From Turnera subulata (lineage: Eukaryota > Streptophyta > Magnoliopsida > Malpighiales > Passifloraceae): a stretch of 64,000 nucleotides of DNA. Below the pieces are notes generated by a model that was not told where the DNA came from, searched no databases, and saw only the letters and a list, made by a program, of their open reading frames with translations. Shown here in pieces: positions 46,507-58,127 of this stretch. Location of the stretch: assembly GCA_028386065.3 (NCBI GenBank), contig JAKUCV010003186.1, forward strand, positions 1 to 64,000. Direction: 5' to 3'. A program made the position numbers and the translations under genes. Position 1 is the stretch's first letter; each line of letters begins with the position of its first letter.

Positions 46507-47190
46507 ATGCCTGCCCCATCATCCGTCTTCTTCGTCGAAGGTGCCAACCTAGGCAGAAGAAACCGAGTGGCCTATAGCATGATCAACGAGCGTCCCGAGG
46601 AACTCCCGAACGAGCTCGGCAGAATGCCTCGACTGGTCTTCGTCGATGAGCTCTACTCCTCCAGGTTCTTCGTCACTCCCATGGAAGAGACGTTCTTCCT
46701 AGAGGACCATGGCACCCTGAGGACCTCTTTCTACGGCTCGGCCAACTCCGTCATGTTTTTCGTCTCTGAAAGACTTCAGGAGTTCAACCTAGAGTCCACT
46801 TGCCAATCCCTGGAGCAAGGCGCCTACTACCAGCTCTCAATGACTGCCCAAAGCATGCCCAGAATGACTCGGTTACCTCCAACTTGGCCAAAAGCCAGAA
46901 TGCTGGTGTGGAACTGCAGAGGAGTTGCAAGGCATTCCCAGGAGTTCTCGCGTACCCTAAGGGACCTGAAGAACCAATACAAGCCAAACATGGTTCTTCT
47001 CACGGAGACCCAATGGCGACCTGAAGACGATCACGGTCTTATCCCACTCCGGTTCCCTGCAGCAAACCGGTTCGAGCTCCCTGGCCAGAACAACGCGGGC
47101 GGCATGTGGTTCTCGTGGAGCGACAGGGTCACGGTCAACATCAATAATGACCCCAACAGCTTCAGGGTCAACGTCATTCCGAGGAGATGA
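46507..47190 (+). CDS. Intact 227-aa protein: unknown N-terminal domain plus half of a LINE-type endonuclease domain (copy a)
   Basis: ATG at 46507 follows an A/C-rich leader. Residues about 1-132 (MPAPSSVFFVEG, LGRRNRVAYSMIN, LVFVDELYSSRFF, MEETFFLEDHGTLR, SVMFFVSERLQEFNLEST) match no family I know. Residues about 135-222 (MLVWNCRGVARHSQ, LRDLKNQYKPNMVLLTETQW, NAGGMWFSWSDRVTVNI) follow the first third of LINE EEP endonucleases, with the catalytic Asn (WNCRG) and Glu (TETQ) but without the later Asp, Asn and His, so nuclease activity is unlikely. Codons are rich in C at third positions, unlike the AT-rich neighbours. A second diverged full-length copy lies at 18632-22326. Function unknown. 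It may be a gene captured by a transposon or a domesticated LINE piece. Confidence 0.75.
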   Translation: MPAPSSVFFVEGANLGRRNRVAYSMINERPEELPNELGRMPRLVFVDELYSSRFFVTPMEETFFLEDHGTLRTSFYGSANSVMFFVSERLQEFNLESTCQSLEQGAYYQLSMTAQSMPRMTRLPPTWPKARMLVWNCRGVARHSQEFSRTLRDLKNQYKPNMVLLTETQWRPEDDHGLIPLRFPAANRFELPGQNNAGGMWFSWSDRVTVNINNDPNSFRVNVIPRR

Positions 47191-47386
47191 ATGTATTTTT
47201 ATTATTATTTATATTTTTTTTATAAAATATCAATGTAATGTTTTATGTTTGTAATGATAATATTAGTATTATTAATAATATAATGTTTCTGCTTATTTAT
47301 GGCATAAATTCCACTTACATGAATGTTTCACTAAACAAGCATAAACAACGTTCCATTCTTATTAAAATTCGTCCACAAAATTTTAC

Positions 47387-47388
<2 letters not shown>
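47191..47388. other. AT-rich spacer between the 227-aa ORF and the Tekay-like gag
   Basis: No gene. TTATAAAATATCAATG and AATAATATAATG runs could hold a poly-A signal for the ORF. On the minus strand TGTGGACGAATTTTAATAAG (47360-47385) recalls the GGGGACGAA phrase found at the end of chromovirus pol, so pol may have been deleted between here and gag. Confidence 0.4.

Positions 47389-47448
<60 letters not shown>
47389..47448. repeat. (TAA)n microsatellite
   Basis: About 20 uninterrupted ATA/TAA repeats at the exact point where the Tekay-like gag-protease frame is lost. Read on the minus strand it codes a run of Tyr. Confidence 0.97.
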
Positions 47449-47449
<1 letters not shown>

Positions 47450-47485
47450 GAGAGAAACAAAACAAAACAAAGCGAAACTTCCCGA

Positions 47486-48808
47486 GACATCTCTTTCTTT
47501 TGGGGCGTCGGTAGCTCCCTCCCGAGTGATAGAGTACAGCATAGGAGTCGCAGCAGATCGAGTAGCGTCTCCGCGGATAGGAGCTCCAGAACTCCCACGA
47601 CTTCCTCCCTGGTGTCCACCACCCTTGTTTGGACCAGAAGGAACGGTACCATTAGCCACGGAGTTCTGTACGGTATACTGGGACCCACTACCTCCATTAT
47701 CACGAATCCTCTTGTAACACTCTGACCTGTGGTGCCCCTGCTTCCCGCAATACCAACATGTTATAGGAGGTTTTGTCCAAGGGCCCCGCCCCTGAGATCC
47801 AAACTGATAAGACCTTCCTCCCGAAGACTTTCCTGGTCCACCTTGATAATTCTGTCCTAGGGACTTCTTCGAACCTTGGTAGAAAGAACCCTGTCGACTC
47901 ATGTAACTTGCATCACCTGATCCAGAATGTTGCCTCTTTTGTCCAGACACTGTTGACTGTTTCTCCCGCTCGGCTGGCCGAGTCTCCTGCCTGATCAACT
48001 GAATCCTCTCAGCATCAAAAGCAGCCTCACAAACGGCCTCCCAAGTCCGGTGTCTCCCCCCAGCCACTACTATCGCCAACTCGCGGCGCAGAGCGTCAAC
48101 AAACCGCCTACACTGTGTCACCTCATCGGGCACAAACTCCTTGGCGTAGGAGAGAAGGATACTGAACCGGATCCTGAATGCAGAAACCGACTCATCGGGC
48201 CCCTGTTTCACCTCAAGAAACTGCTTTTTTTGGTCCTCTAAGAAACCAACGGTAAGGAACTCCCTGTAGAATTTATCCTTGAAGTCTGCCCATGGCATCA
48301 CCACTGGTCTAGGTAGGTTCACAACGAGTCCCTGCCACCAGCTCATTGCGTAACCCGTGAACTTGTGTGCCGCAAATCGAGCCCAGTGCTCGGGTGTATA
48401 CGTGAATTTCTCCAAAACATTCTCCACCTGGCGGAACCAATCATCAGCGACCCTTTCGGCGATTCTCTCTCCCAAGAACATCTCAACTGCTGTCTTATCC
48501 ATGTGCTTATAACCACTCTCCATACCACCTACCACAGGTGCTACAACAGGTGCGACCGGAATGGCTTGGGTGCCCTGCTGTTGCTGATGAAACTGTTGAA
48601 ACTGGTGCCACTGCAGAAAAGCCTGAAACTGTTGTTGTATCGCCGCATCCATACCAGGAGGTACTAACGGCACTGCATTCTGTGCTCCTGCTGCACCAGC
48701 ATTTTCTTGACCATCCGGGATTTGCAACACCAACACAGAGTCGGAAACATGGCTAGGGAGTTCATCCTGTCCATCAGCATTGTGCCGGTCTTGCGGTGGA
48801 TCCATAAT
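47486..48808 (-). pseudogene. gag: Gag of a Tekay/Del-like Ty3/gypsy element, pol missing
   Basis: On the minus strand MDPPQDRHNADGQDELP starts at 48808. A Gln-rich part is followed by the Ty3 gag core (AEMFLG-type KTAVEMFLGERIAERV, YAMSWWQGL, DFKDKFYREFLTVGFLEDQK, FVPDEVTQCRRFVDALRREL) and a zinc knuckle CWYCGKQGHHRSEC. It reaches TPMLYSITREGATDAPKE, which in intact elements leads into protease, and then runs into the microsatellite. The gag frame itself is open. Protease, RT, RNase H, integrase and chromodomain are all absent, so the element is non-autonomous or decayed. Confidence 0.88.
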
Positions 48809-48947
48809 AATGCCTATATGAATGCAAAATATGTCAAAACATTTTTGAGTTTCAAAATAGGAAGCCAACTTTAACACATAAATCAATTGTAACTTAAAGT
48901 CACATTTCTTTTAAAGCCAAGGATCTGAAGCCCGCTCCGCTACCAAC

Positions 48948-51900
48948 TGTGGAGGCCCGTATCCCAATTTAATATAATAAAAGTAATTAAATGAAAGGGA
49001 TTTACCAAAATACCCTTGAAACCCGGGATACGAATACCGGTGCTTCAGCACACAACCATTATCCATAGAAATTTATTAATACCGAGATGTCATCAAATGA
49101 AAGAAATAACCCGGCTTAACAAGTCGTAAGCCACCACGGCATCACGCCGAAATAACATCACAAAATTAAACTCCGGCAAAACGCCGATAAAGAAGTAAAA
49201 CATTTATGACATCTCAAATTAATTCACATGCAGCGGAAGATGTAATAATGTAAAAATCAAGGTAGAGAAAATAACATGCATATGGGCCCTATGGATCCCA
49301 CCGAGAGATGATGCACAACTACCTGCTGAAGTATCTGCGTCTGAACTCCGAGTCGAGGTTAAGGTGAGAACAGCACGCTAACTAAGGTCTGAAAAACAAC
49401 GGTGGCGATTATGTGAGTCGCCTACTCAGTGAACATTAAAAGTCTATGTATACATGAAAGTGAAGTCATGCTCGTAGGGTGAGTAGTTCACGAGCACAAG
49501 TACAACATACAAGCAATATTAGAATCACACACCAACAAATAAACACCTTATTGTGTCATTGTCCTTATTGTTTAGATTCAATGTATTTTCTTATTAATAT
49601 TATTATTATTAGTATTATTATTATGGGCCCTCTACTGTGAGTCAAGTCTCGGTAGCGCATCTGATCAGATCCGGGTGTGAAACCCAAGTGTCGAACCTCA
49701 GAAGGGGTAGATTCTGAGGTCTAAAGCCACCTATAAATCTCGAGTGGCCGCTAGCTACCTGAGGGTGCACTCAGACACACCTAACTGGTGCAAGTCTTCC
49801 AGGGGTGCACCTACATCCCCTGGGATACCATGCTAAACAGCATAAAGTGACCCGAGGGTACCCAACCCTCCCTCGGGGCTACCAGCCGACTCCACAGTAG
49901 AATTAATATTTTATTCTTAATTACACTTGTACATTTGTGTTGAAATACATTATGTTTTCTAGAGATGTGTGAATTCTATGTGTTTTGTTTCATCCGGGCC
50001 TTCGGCCCATAACCACACACTATCACCAAGACATAATACATGTTATTTTCAATAACGATTCTTCATATAGAAATTAGGCATGTGAGAACAATCAGGTGTA
50101 CAATTCCAATCCGCATGTAGCAAACAAGGCAAGTAAACAAGGCAAGTAAACAAACAAACCACACCAACATGCATTCACAAAACGTATATATAAAGACTTG
50201 TAATGTCACCTCAAAAATGCAGATTATGACTTCTCCCCGATCTGAGTCTACAGCTCCCGAAGTATCTCCTGTGCCTGAATACCGGTACATAATATAATCA
50301 CTAAACCAATTTTTTTGAAGTAAAAACGTGTATGCTTGCTAAAGGTATGCTCCAATCGAGTAACTCCCGACCCTAACTATCCGATTGTAAGATTTCCGGT
50401 CTAAGCCAAAAGAATATTTACTTATCAATAACTCCAAAGAAAAGGAATCTAAGGTTCACCGGTCTAAGTCCATAAACAATTCTCGGGCCTAAAGCCCACT
50501 AAATCCTTAATCACGAATTCCGGGCCGAGGGCCCACTTCCCTAAATTCATATTTACCGATTATGAAATTGGGCTTCGAGTCCGTTCCTTTAAGTCCGTAA
50601 ATTTAATTATCCGTGATTAAGCCTTAAGTCCATATCTTTAGGTCCATATAAAATATTCTAAACTTCAAAATGGGATTATTGGGCCTGGGCTCGGTTTTCT
50701 TTCCTAAAAACCGTTCTAAGGTTGTTCCTGAGCCCTAGAGTTGCTCGGCCTATGATTCTATTCATGTCGGTAAATCCTCCCGGCCACACACTCTAACTCT
50801 CCGCTCTCGGTACACCACAATTCACTTGGTATATATATAAATATGTATTTTGATAAATAATTCAAAATTTATGTACAAGGCATAACCGAGACAAAACATA
50901 GGTAATTAGCGTCTAACAGTCGTAAAACGAGAAATATACTCGTTGGACAGAATCCGAGCCTTCGCCGGAAAATTTCCGAGCCTCGCCGGAACAGTACGTG
51001 CTCGCCGGATTCCGGTCACCTCGTCGAAATTTCACCGGACTGCCAGAAACAAAACAACAACTCTGCCAGGACCCAAGAACAACCAAATCAACGACAACAA
51101 CCCATAAACATCAAACGAACAAAAGGACCAAGGTGCCGGATTTTTACCAGGAGAGAAAATATTGCACAGAACTCGACCCGTAGCTCCCCTGCCAGAATTG
51201 AATGCCACACTGCCACCAAAAAGAAATCAGAACCATCAGCAACATATCGCCTTCAAACCCATCGCCATCCCGTGTCAAAAATCCGACCATAGCAATTCCC
51301 CCTCCACGCATATACCGAGCCCACCACTCAACAATTTCCGGCCACCATCAACGCACACATATCGCCATCAATGAACCACTAACAACGTAGAGAGACGAGT
51401 GGAGGAAGAAGAGCAGATGGACGGCGAGACTTACCAGTACGACGACGGCGCGGTGGCGGCTACACAACGCACAGGCCTCCTCGTCACGGTCGCGGACGAC
51501 GATGGCGGCGTATACTCCTCGAGTCCTCCGCCGAATCCTCACTTGGCGTCCTAGCCCGGCCTCGGTGCAGCAGCGACGACAAGCGAAGGAGGGGTGTTCG
51601 TCGACGCGAGAAGAAGGAGGTGGTGTAGGTGTCGGCGAGAGGGAGAAGTGGAAAAGCGTGAGGAGTTTTTGGGACGGAATGGAGAGGAGAAGAAAAGGAA
51701 GAGATGAGAAAAGAGAGAGGAGGGGGTTGTGGGGTTGATGACCATTGCCAACAAGGTGGAGGGGGAGCAGATCGTAGAGACAAGAGCCGTTGAGGATGGC
51801 GGCTGCAAAGTGGAGAGGGAACGGGAAGAAGGAAAAAAAAATTGAAGGAGAAAAGAAGAAAGTAAAGAATAAGAGAGGCAGACTGGGCTAGGGCTTGACC

Positions 51901-52181
51901 CTCCAGCCGACGACGGGTCGTTGGCTTGGCGCGGTCAACCTGCCTTAGTTGACCAAACCCTTTTTTTTTTCCCAAACCCAAAACGACGTAGTTTAAACCG
52001 AAACTACGATAAACATCGTGTTTCATCCCGAAACGCGTTTTAGGTCCGACAAAACTCAAAAGCAACGTATTAGCACTTATAATTAATAAATCCAATGGGA
52101 AATAATTTAATTTTATTTCCATTACCGAAATCCGAAATTTTTATAAATCAGAAAAAAAAATGAAATAACCGGGGTGTTACA
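48948..52181 (-). repeat. LTR of the Tekay/Del-like element (3.2 kb)
   Basis: Minus-strand start TGTAACACCCCGG at 52181; end CGGGCCTCCACA at 48948, then GTTGGTAGCGGAGC primer site. Shares phrases with the solo LTR at 18782-21787 (AACTACGTCGTTTTGG, GTTGACCGCGCC, GACGACGGGTCG in one or other orientation) but is clearly diverged. Long reading frames in this LTR (for example 51484-52122) are chance frames in a GC-richer part. Confidence 0.85.
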
Positions 52182-52716
52182 GTAAGTGTGTTTTGTTCTA
52201 TATGATGTATTAGGAAAAGCAAAACCCACTACTTAAAGTAGTAGGGTCAGATGGGTAGGAATTGCTGGGTTATAGGTTGATTTTCTACCTATATATTGAG
52301 TATTGTAATCTTAGTTCTACAAGTGAAATAAAAGAGTGTTGAGTGTGTTTCACTTCACAAAGTGTTCTTTAACTTGTTCATTTAGTGGTCAAGTCGAGAG
52401 ATTGAGTGAATTGAGAGAAAACCATTAAAACAGTAACCAAGAAAACCAGCTTGAGTGTTCTGCAGAATTCTGGAAATTTTCCAGAAACCTTCAACCAAAA
52501 CATCGATGTTTTAATCCAAAATCGATGTTCAAAACCTTCTGCCTAAATATTTGAAGCTCCAGTAGCATTTAAACATCGATGTTTTAATCCCAACATCGAT
52601 GTTCTGAGCCTACGGCAGAATCATTCGAGTTTCCGAATCATCACAACATCGATGTTTTGAGTTCAACATCGATGTTCTTGTGATTAAACTAAATTCTTTG
52701 AAGATCAAAGCCAAGA
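52182..52716 (+). repeat. copia-3 3' LTR, first 200 bp missing
   Basis: Starts at GTAAGTGTGTTTTG, matching 41444 onward of the 5' LTR, and ends AAAGCCAAGA before target duplication GAGAC. Contains the three palindrome pairs. The LTR start was lost where the Tekay-like LTR begins. Confidence 0.88.
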
Positions 52717-52999
52717 GAGACTCTTCAATTCTTTCAAATTCTGGAATAAGGAAGTATTTGAAAGATATGAATACCAGGATGCCAAAATATGGCTACCCTG
52801 CAGTGTATTTATATTGCAATTGACACAAAGTCCTGTAGGTACAACAATCCTAATTATATAAACAGATTAGCATACTATCATACATATCAACATATTGCTA
52901 ACTTATCATAACTAACACTGCTAACATTATCTCTTATCTAATACTCCCCCCCAATTGGAGGGTGGTGCTGCAAACCAGACTCAAATTGGATCGTTGAGT

Positions 53000-55497
53000 C
53001 AGAAAACTTGAAATACTCAATGACTTGGTAAATATATCCGCTAACTACTAAGAAGAATCCACATGAAGAACTTGAATTTGGCCATTCTGGACTCGTTCCT
53101 TGATCAAATGGAGATCAATCTCCAAATGCTTGGTTCGTTGATGCTGAACCGGATTATTAGCAAGGAAGGTGACCGATAGATTATCGCAGTGAACCGTGAT
53201 TGGTTGTTGAGGAGCACAACGAAGCTCATGAAGAAGGTTTCAAAGCCAGGCTACATCAGCTACCACACTTTCCAGGGCACGATACTTGGATTCAGCACTA
53301 CTCCTGGAAACTGTGGCTTGTTTCTTTACATACCAAGAGACGAGATTCCCTCCCAGAATAACACAATAGCCAGTTGTAGATCGTCGAGTGTCCATGCACC
53401 CGGCCCAATCAGCATCACTGTATGCTGTCACTCGGTGGAAAGCTATTGGATGAAGAAGAAAACCATAGGTTTTTGTTCCTGCAAGATACCTCAAGATACG
53501 CTTTACTGCCATGCAATGATCAGTAGTAGGAGCATGCATGAACTGACACACAGAGTTGACAGCATAAGATATGTCTGGTCGTGTGAATGTGAGGTATTGC
53601 AATGCGCCAACTATGGAACGATATTGACGCTACTCATCGAAACCAAGAAGAACACCCTGATGCAGACTCAAAACCTGTTTTGGTTGCGTAGGTGTTGAGG
53701 CTGGTTTCAATTCCTGGAAATTGGCTCGATCAAAAATAGATTGTATATACTTTTGTTGATGTAATAACAACCCATCGCGAACATGAGTAACCTGGATCCC
53801 CAAAAAATAATGAAGATCACCGAGATCTGTCATAGAAAACTCTTGATGAAGAAGTGTAAGTAGTTGGCGAAGAAGAACCGAAGAGGATGCGGTGAGTATA
53901 ATATCATCTACGTATAGAAGAAGAAAGGCTTTACTGATAGTTGAATGGAAAACAAACAAGGAAGCATCTGAATGACTGACTGTAAACTGATGTTTTAACA
54001 AGAATGATGCAAATCGGTGGTACCATGCATGCGGTGCTTACTTCAGCCCGTAGAGTGCACGGCGAAGCTTGCACACATGTTCTAGAAATCGAGGATCCTC
54101 AAAACCAGGGGGCTGTTTCATGTATGCATCCCCCTTAAAAATACCATTAAGAAAAGCGTTCTTTACGTCCAGCTGACACATTGACCAGCCGCGAGAGAGA
54201 GCAATAGACAATACAGTCCGGATTGTTGCTGGTTTCATTACCGGACTGTAGATCTCTTCAAAGTCTTGTCCAGCGTATTGAGTGTAGCCTTGTGCAATAA
54301 GACGGGCCTTGTAACCTGAAAGGCTGCCATCAGAGTTATATTTCCGGTGATAAACCCACCGAGAACTAACTACATTAACCCCGAGCAAAGGCGGAGGAAC
54401 CAGGTCCTAGGTATTATTTTGCATTAAAGCATGGTATTCATCTTTCATAGCAAGTATCCAGTTGTCATCCTTCGAGGCTTGTTTAAAGGTTTTGGGGTCA
54501 GGTTGAGTTGTGACAGACGTAAGAGCATATTGTGGGTTTGGTTTTCTAATACCATCACGAAGACGAGTGGTCATCTTATGTTGAGGAAGCGAAGGAGAAG
54601 GGATGGGAGAGGAAGGCTGAGATGGGAAATGTAAAGCATCGGGAGAGGCAGTAGCAGTTTGTTGTCGAGATGTAGAAGACGAGGATGTAGGGTTTGTGTG
54701 GGTGTTGACATGAGGAGTTAGAGGCGTGGAAGGAACCGTGGGTTGATGTGAAGGTGGAGAAAGAGGTAAAGAAAGAGGAGGACTCGAAGTATGGTTCTTT
54801 GATAGAGATAAAGGAGGCGATGGAAGTAGGGCACCTGGGAGCCTTAAAACTGCCGTAGGATCAAATTCTGATGGGGAGGAAGAGGTTGTTGATGTCGTGG
54901 AGGATTCAAAAGGAAAAGAGTCTTCATCAAAGACAACAATACGGGATACAACCACTTTGCGAGAGGCTTTGTGATAATAACGATAACCCTTGTGATGAGG
55001 AGATATCCCGAGATAAATATGGACATCAGTGCGAGGGGAGAGTTTATGATGCTGAGGACTCATGTGTAATGGGTAACAAGCACAACCAAATACCTGTATA
55101 CGAGAGTAATCTAGTTGGCGACCAAAGAGAGCTTAATAGGGACTAGACCAACCCAAGGAAACATGAGGTAACCTATTTTGGACAAAAACAACGTGGTGTA
55201 AAGCTTCAACCCAAAAAGAAGGAGGCAATTTGGATTGAAACAAAACACTGCAAATGGAGTTAAGAAGAGTACGATGCTTCCTTTCAGCCATTCCATTATG
55301 TGGATGACTGTAAGGACAGGATAACCGACGGAGAATACCATGTTGTTGTAGATAGAAATCAAATTCTTTGGTACAAAATTCCCCGCCATTATCACTTTGT
55401 AGAAACCGAATAGATTGATTAAAGTGAGTCTTTATTTCAACATGCAATTACCTGAATTTGGAAAAAACTTCATGTTTATGGCGTAAAGGATATACCC
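53000..55497 (-). pseudogene. pol: copia-5 pol, minus arm
   Basis: From the right: integrase WVYPLRHKHEVFSKFR*LHV, IRFLQSDNGGEFCTKEF, YSHPHNGMAERKHRT (55133-55495); integrase C-terminus and a Ser/Pro/Thr-rich linker (54407-55063); RT VSSRWVYHRKYNSDGSLSGY, QLDVKNAFLNGIFKGDAYMK, LLYVDDIILTAS (53630-54388); RNase [21 protein letters not shown] and [14 protein letters not shown] (53240-53602). Frame breaks at about 55065-55110, 54395, 54005-54040 and 53610 and after VADVAWL make it inactive. Confidence 0.88.
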
Positions 55498-56083
55498 AGC
55501 AAAACTTGGATTGGATGGCAGTAAAGCGTATCTTGAGGTATCTTGCAGGAACGCAAACCTATGGTTTTCTTCTTCGTCCAACAGCTTTCCACCGAGTGAC
55601 AACATACAGTGATGCTGATTGGGCCGGGTGCATGGACACTCGACGATCTACAACTAGCTATTGTGTTTTTCTGGGAGGGAATCTCTTCTCTTGGTCTGCA
55701 AAGAAACAAGCCACAGTTTCCAGGAGCAGTGCCGAATCCGAGTATCGCGCCCTGGCAAGTGTGGTAGCTGATGTAGCCTGGCTTCGAAACCTTCTTCATG
55801 AGCTTCGTTGTGCTCCTCAACAACCAATCACGGTTCACTGCGATAATCTATCGGCCACCTTCCTTGCTAATAATCCGGTTCAGCATCAACAAACCAAGCA
55901 TTTGGAGATTGATCTCCATTTCATCAGGGAACGAGTCCAGAATGGCCAAATTTAAGTTCTTCATGTGGATTCTTCACAGCAGTTAGCGGATATATTTACC
56001 AAGTCATTTGGTACTTCAAGTTTTCTGACCCAACGATCCAATTTGAGTCTGGTTTGCAGCACCACCCTCCAATTGCGGGGGAG
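55498..56083 (+). pseudogene. copia-5 RNase H, plus arm
   Basis: Open reading [91 protein letters not shown] to a TAA at 55953-55955. This arm keeps all RNase H residues that the minus arm has partly lost. It ends with the polypurine tract. Confidence 0.88.
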
Positions 56084-56349
56084 TATTAGATAAGTGATAA
56101 TGTTAGCAGTGTTAGTTATGAAGATGCAAATCACCCAATTCCTGATCCCTTACACCGCCAAGAGAGAGTTGAATCACTCGCTTTGTGGTAGTGTTGCATC
56201 CCACAAAGTCCCATTTACAACAATCAGCATCCTCCTCATTGTGCACCCAACTTGACAAAGGATCATTATTGCCATTTGTGTGATTGATCCAAGCTTTGAT
56301 CTCCAGAAGAGCATCCCTTTCTTCCTTGAAACATGCATAAGAACCATAG

Positions 56350-56727
56350 TGTTAGGTATGTGGGCTAAATTTTCTTTGGTCAAAGAAAACACACCCAAAG
56401 CTGCAAAAGAAGACCAAGAAGATTAGCACCCAAAGTTAGAAATTTAGCACCCATTTGTTGAAGTTTTGATGATTCATTCTCTATATATAAAGAATGAAAT
56501 CCATCTACATAAACACACAAATCACACTGAAGGAAGAGTGTGTAGGCAGAGAAAACGCAGGAAAGAAAGAGAGGGGAAGAGAGAGGGAAAGAGAGAGGAA
56601 GAGAGAAAGAAAATTTAGTCCCTCTATTTTTAGGAAGAAGATGTTTAGTCCTTCTAAATTTTAGAAGTGACAACACAATCCCTCTTATTTAGGGTATTTT
56701 TGGGAAACACTATTTGTGGGATACTAT
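56350..56727 (+). repeat. LTR-like sequence truncated by the Athila-like element
   Basis: Starts TGTTAGGTATGTGGG inside RLP exon 1 and has a TATA box CTATATATAAAG near 56478 and AATGAAATCC downstream, as a copia LTR would. A GA-rich run (GAAAGAGAGGGGAAGAGAG) covers 56560-56610. It ends at 56727 where the Athila-like LTR begins. No second copy is in the window, so the class is inferred. Confidence 0.5.
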
Positions 56728-58102
56728 TGATATGTGTGCATATCATATAGTAATTTGGAGCTTAAAATACCCCTTTGGCCAAGCATTTAGTTAGGATCAT
56801 GCATGTATTTATAGTTTTTAGCTTGTTTTCCACTAGTTTTGCTTCTAGTTATTAATTTGCACTTTCAGGTATCTTTTGTTGCAAAATGGCTTGATTTTGG
56901 AAGAATTGGAGTACTCTAAAGGATTCTGGAGATTTTGGAGCTAATTCGTGAAGATTTATTGACGGTGAGTTTTCAACGGTGTCACAGCGTTGAAACCCGC
57001 AGACCAGAATCTGGAGCATTATAGTCCATACGACAGAAGGATTACTTGTTGGCCAATTAATAAGTTGGCACCGACTTTGCTGCTATTTCTAAGGAAATTT
57101 AATACACTTTTTGTTGCTCCTAAAAGAAAGGAGAACTCCTAGGATATTAATTCCTACTTTCTAGATGTCTTGGCTAGAATCTAGGAATTTAAAAGTCTAG
57201 GATTTTACTACAATAAAAGGGGATCGCAGCAGCAAAAAAAGGGGATTTTTCTGGAGCTGAAAATCGACAGCAGGAGCAAGGAAGAGAAGCTCTCTTGTCT
57301 ATTTTCTTTTGTTCTCTATTTCGGTTTGTAAGATGAACAAATCCTCCATACTTGCTTTCTATTTTATTATGAACTAAACCTCTTTTCTAGATCAAGAGGG
57401 ATGTAGCTACTCAACTTTTTTTATGATTTAATTACTCCTTGAGCAGTTTTCTTATTTGTGTTCTTGATTTGTTTATGTGAGCATAATTCGGGTTTGAAGC
57501 TTGATCACCTTAAAACTTGTCTCAGGAATTAGACTAAGCACCGACAGGAGACGTTTAATTCTGGAAAATCATAAACAAACCCTAATCTAGGTGCTGAAAG
57601 GCATTAGGATTATTGTGGAATTAGTAACAACAAAAAGCATCATTGCTCTTAGGAATAGGTTTGATCCACGACAGTGGTAAGATTGACCTCTGAGACGAAA
57701 TTATACCTCCAAAAGTCGATAATTTCACCCTCGGTTGTTACCCATCAAGAAAACAAATAGAAAGCTGTAGATTTTTAGCGAACGGTGCCGCCCCGTTTGC
57801 GGACACGGAACAGAGTCACCCTGTTAGCAGGATCTTGAGGATAATTAGGGCATAAAAGGATAGAGTAGTGAACCCAGATTGATCTAGACCTTCTCTAATC
57901 TGTTATCTTCATATTATTTACGTTTTTTTAAATTGTTCATTTTATTGTTGAATCGCAATCTCAATTATAATTACCAATTCATCACTATTTTACTGTTTTC
58001 AGCCTAACGAAGTGAGTCCGTTGATTAATTATTTTTCCTAGTCCCTGTGGATATGACCTTGTGTGCTACCTCGTTCTGTGCGCTTGCAGATTTTACCGCA
58101 TC
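56728..58102 (+). repeat. Athila-like 5' LTR
   Basis: TGATATGTGTGCATATCA...CCGCATCA, about 1.37 kb. The first 600 bp differ strongly from the 3' LTR, the last 700 bp are almost identical. It contains the 17-bp motif at about 56978, 57781 and 57809. The start TGATATGTGTGCATATCA is itself an inverted repeat. Confidence 0.9.
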
Positions 58103-58109
58103 AAGTTTT

Positions 58110-58127
58110 TGGCGCCGTTGCCGGGGA
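58110..58127 (+). other. Athila-like primer-binding site (tRNA-Asp)
   Basis: TGGCGCCGTTGCCGGGGA, eight bases after the LTR end, is the known complement of the plant tRNA-Asp 3' end used by Athila and Tat elements. Confidence 0.9.

Larger units (their letters stand above)
41243..52716 (+). mobile_element. Ty1/copia retrotransposon copia-3, interior replaced by nested elements
   Basis: 5' LTR 41243-41978 and the last 535 bp of a 3' LTR at 52182-52716, with target duplication GAGAC at 41238-41242 and 52717-52721. Gag is close to copia-1 gag, and the LTR ends carry the same palindrome array, so copia-1 and copia-3 are one family. Everything from the pre-integrase motif (43473) to LTR position about 203 is gone and 8.7 kb of other elements (43474-52181) occupies the gap. 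Confidence 0.8.
52770..56120 (-). mobile_element. Ty1/copia element copia-5, rearranged head to head
   Basis: The left arm (minus) has LTR 52770-52943, polypurine CTCCCCCCC in reverse, RNase H 53000-53620, RT 53630-54390, integrase 54407-55497. At about 55497 orientation flips and the right arm (plus) carries RNase H again (55500-55960), the polypurine tract GCGGGGGAG and the first 37 bp of the LTR (56084-56120). The two RNase H/LTR arms are near-identical inverted repeats of nearly 600 bp around a 2-kb spacer. Gag and protease are absent. Confidence 0.85.
52717..56349 (-). pseudogene. RLP exon-1 fragment copy G/H, split by copia-5
   Basis: 52717-52769 matches the end of exon 1 (minus reading FRNLKEL-like: TTCCAGAATTTGAAAGAATTG). 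56121-56349 continues it (minus reading YACFKEERDALLEIKAWINH, then shifted NPLSSWVHNEEDADCCKWDF, NTTTKRVIQLSLG). Copia-5 sits between, at the point matching GTATTAAGATCC of the intact gene. The signal peptide is cut off at 56349 by another LTR-like sequence. It may be the far side of the exon that copia-3 entered at 41238, since AAGTCGAGAC there matches AAGTCAAGGC of exon 1. Confidence 0.78.

Noticed and set aside
47315..47486. Tyrosine run as a real protein end of the Tekay-like gag
   Set aside because: It is the translation of the (TAA)n microsatellite after the gag-protease sequence has been cut.
51484..52122. 212-codon minus-strand frame in the Tekay-like LTR
   Set aside because: Low-complexity Ser/Pro/Leu composition at the LTR start; a chance frame.
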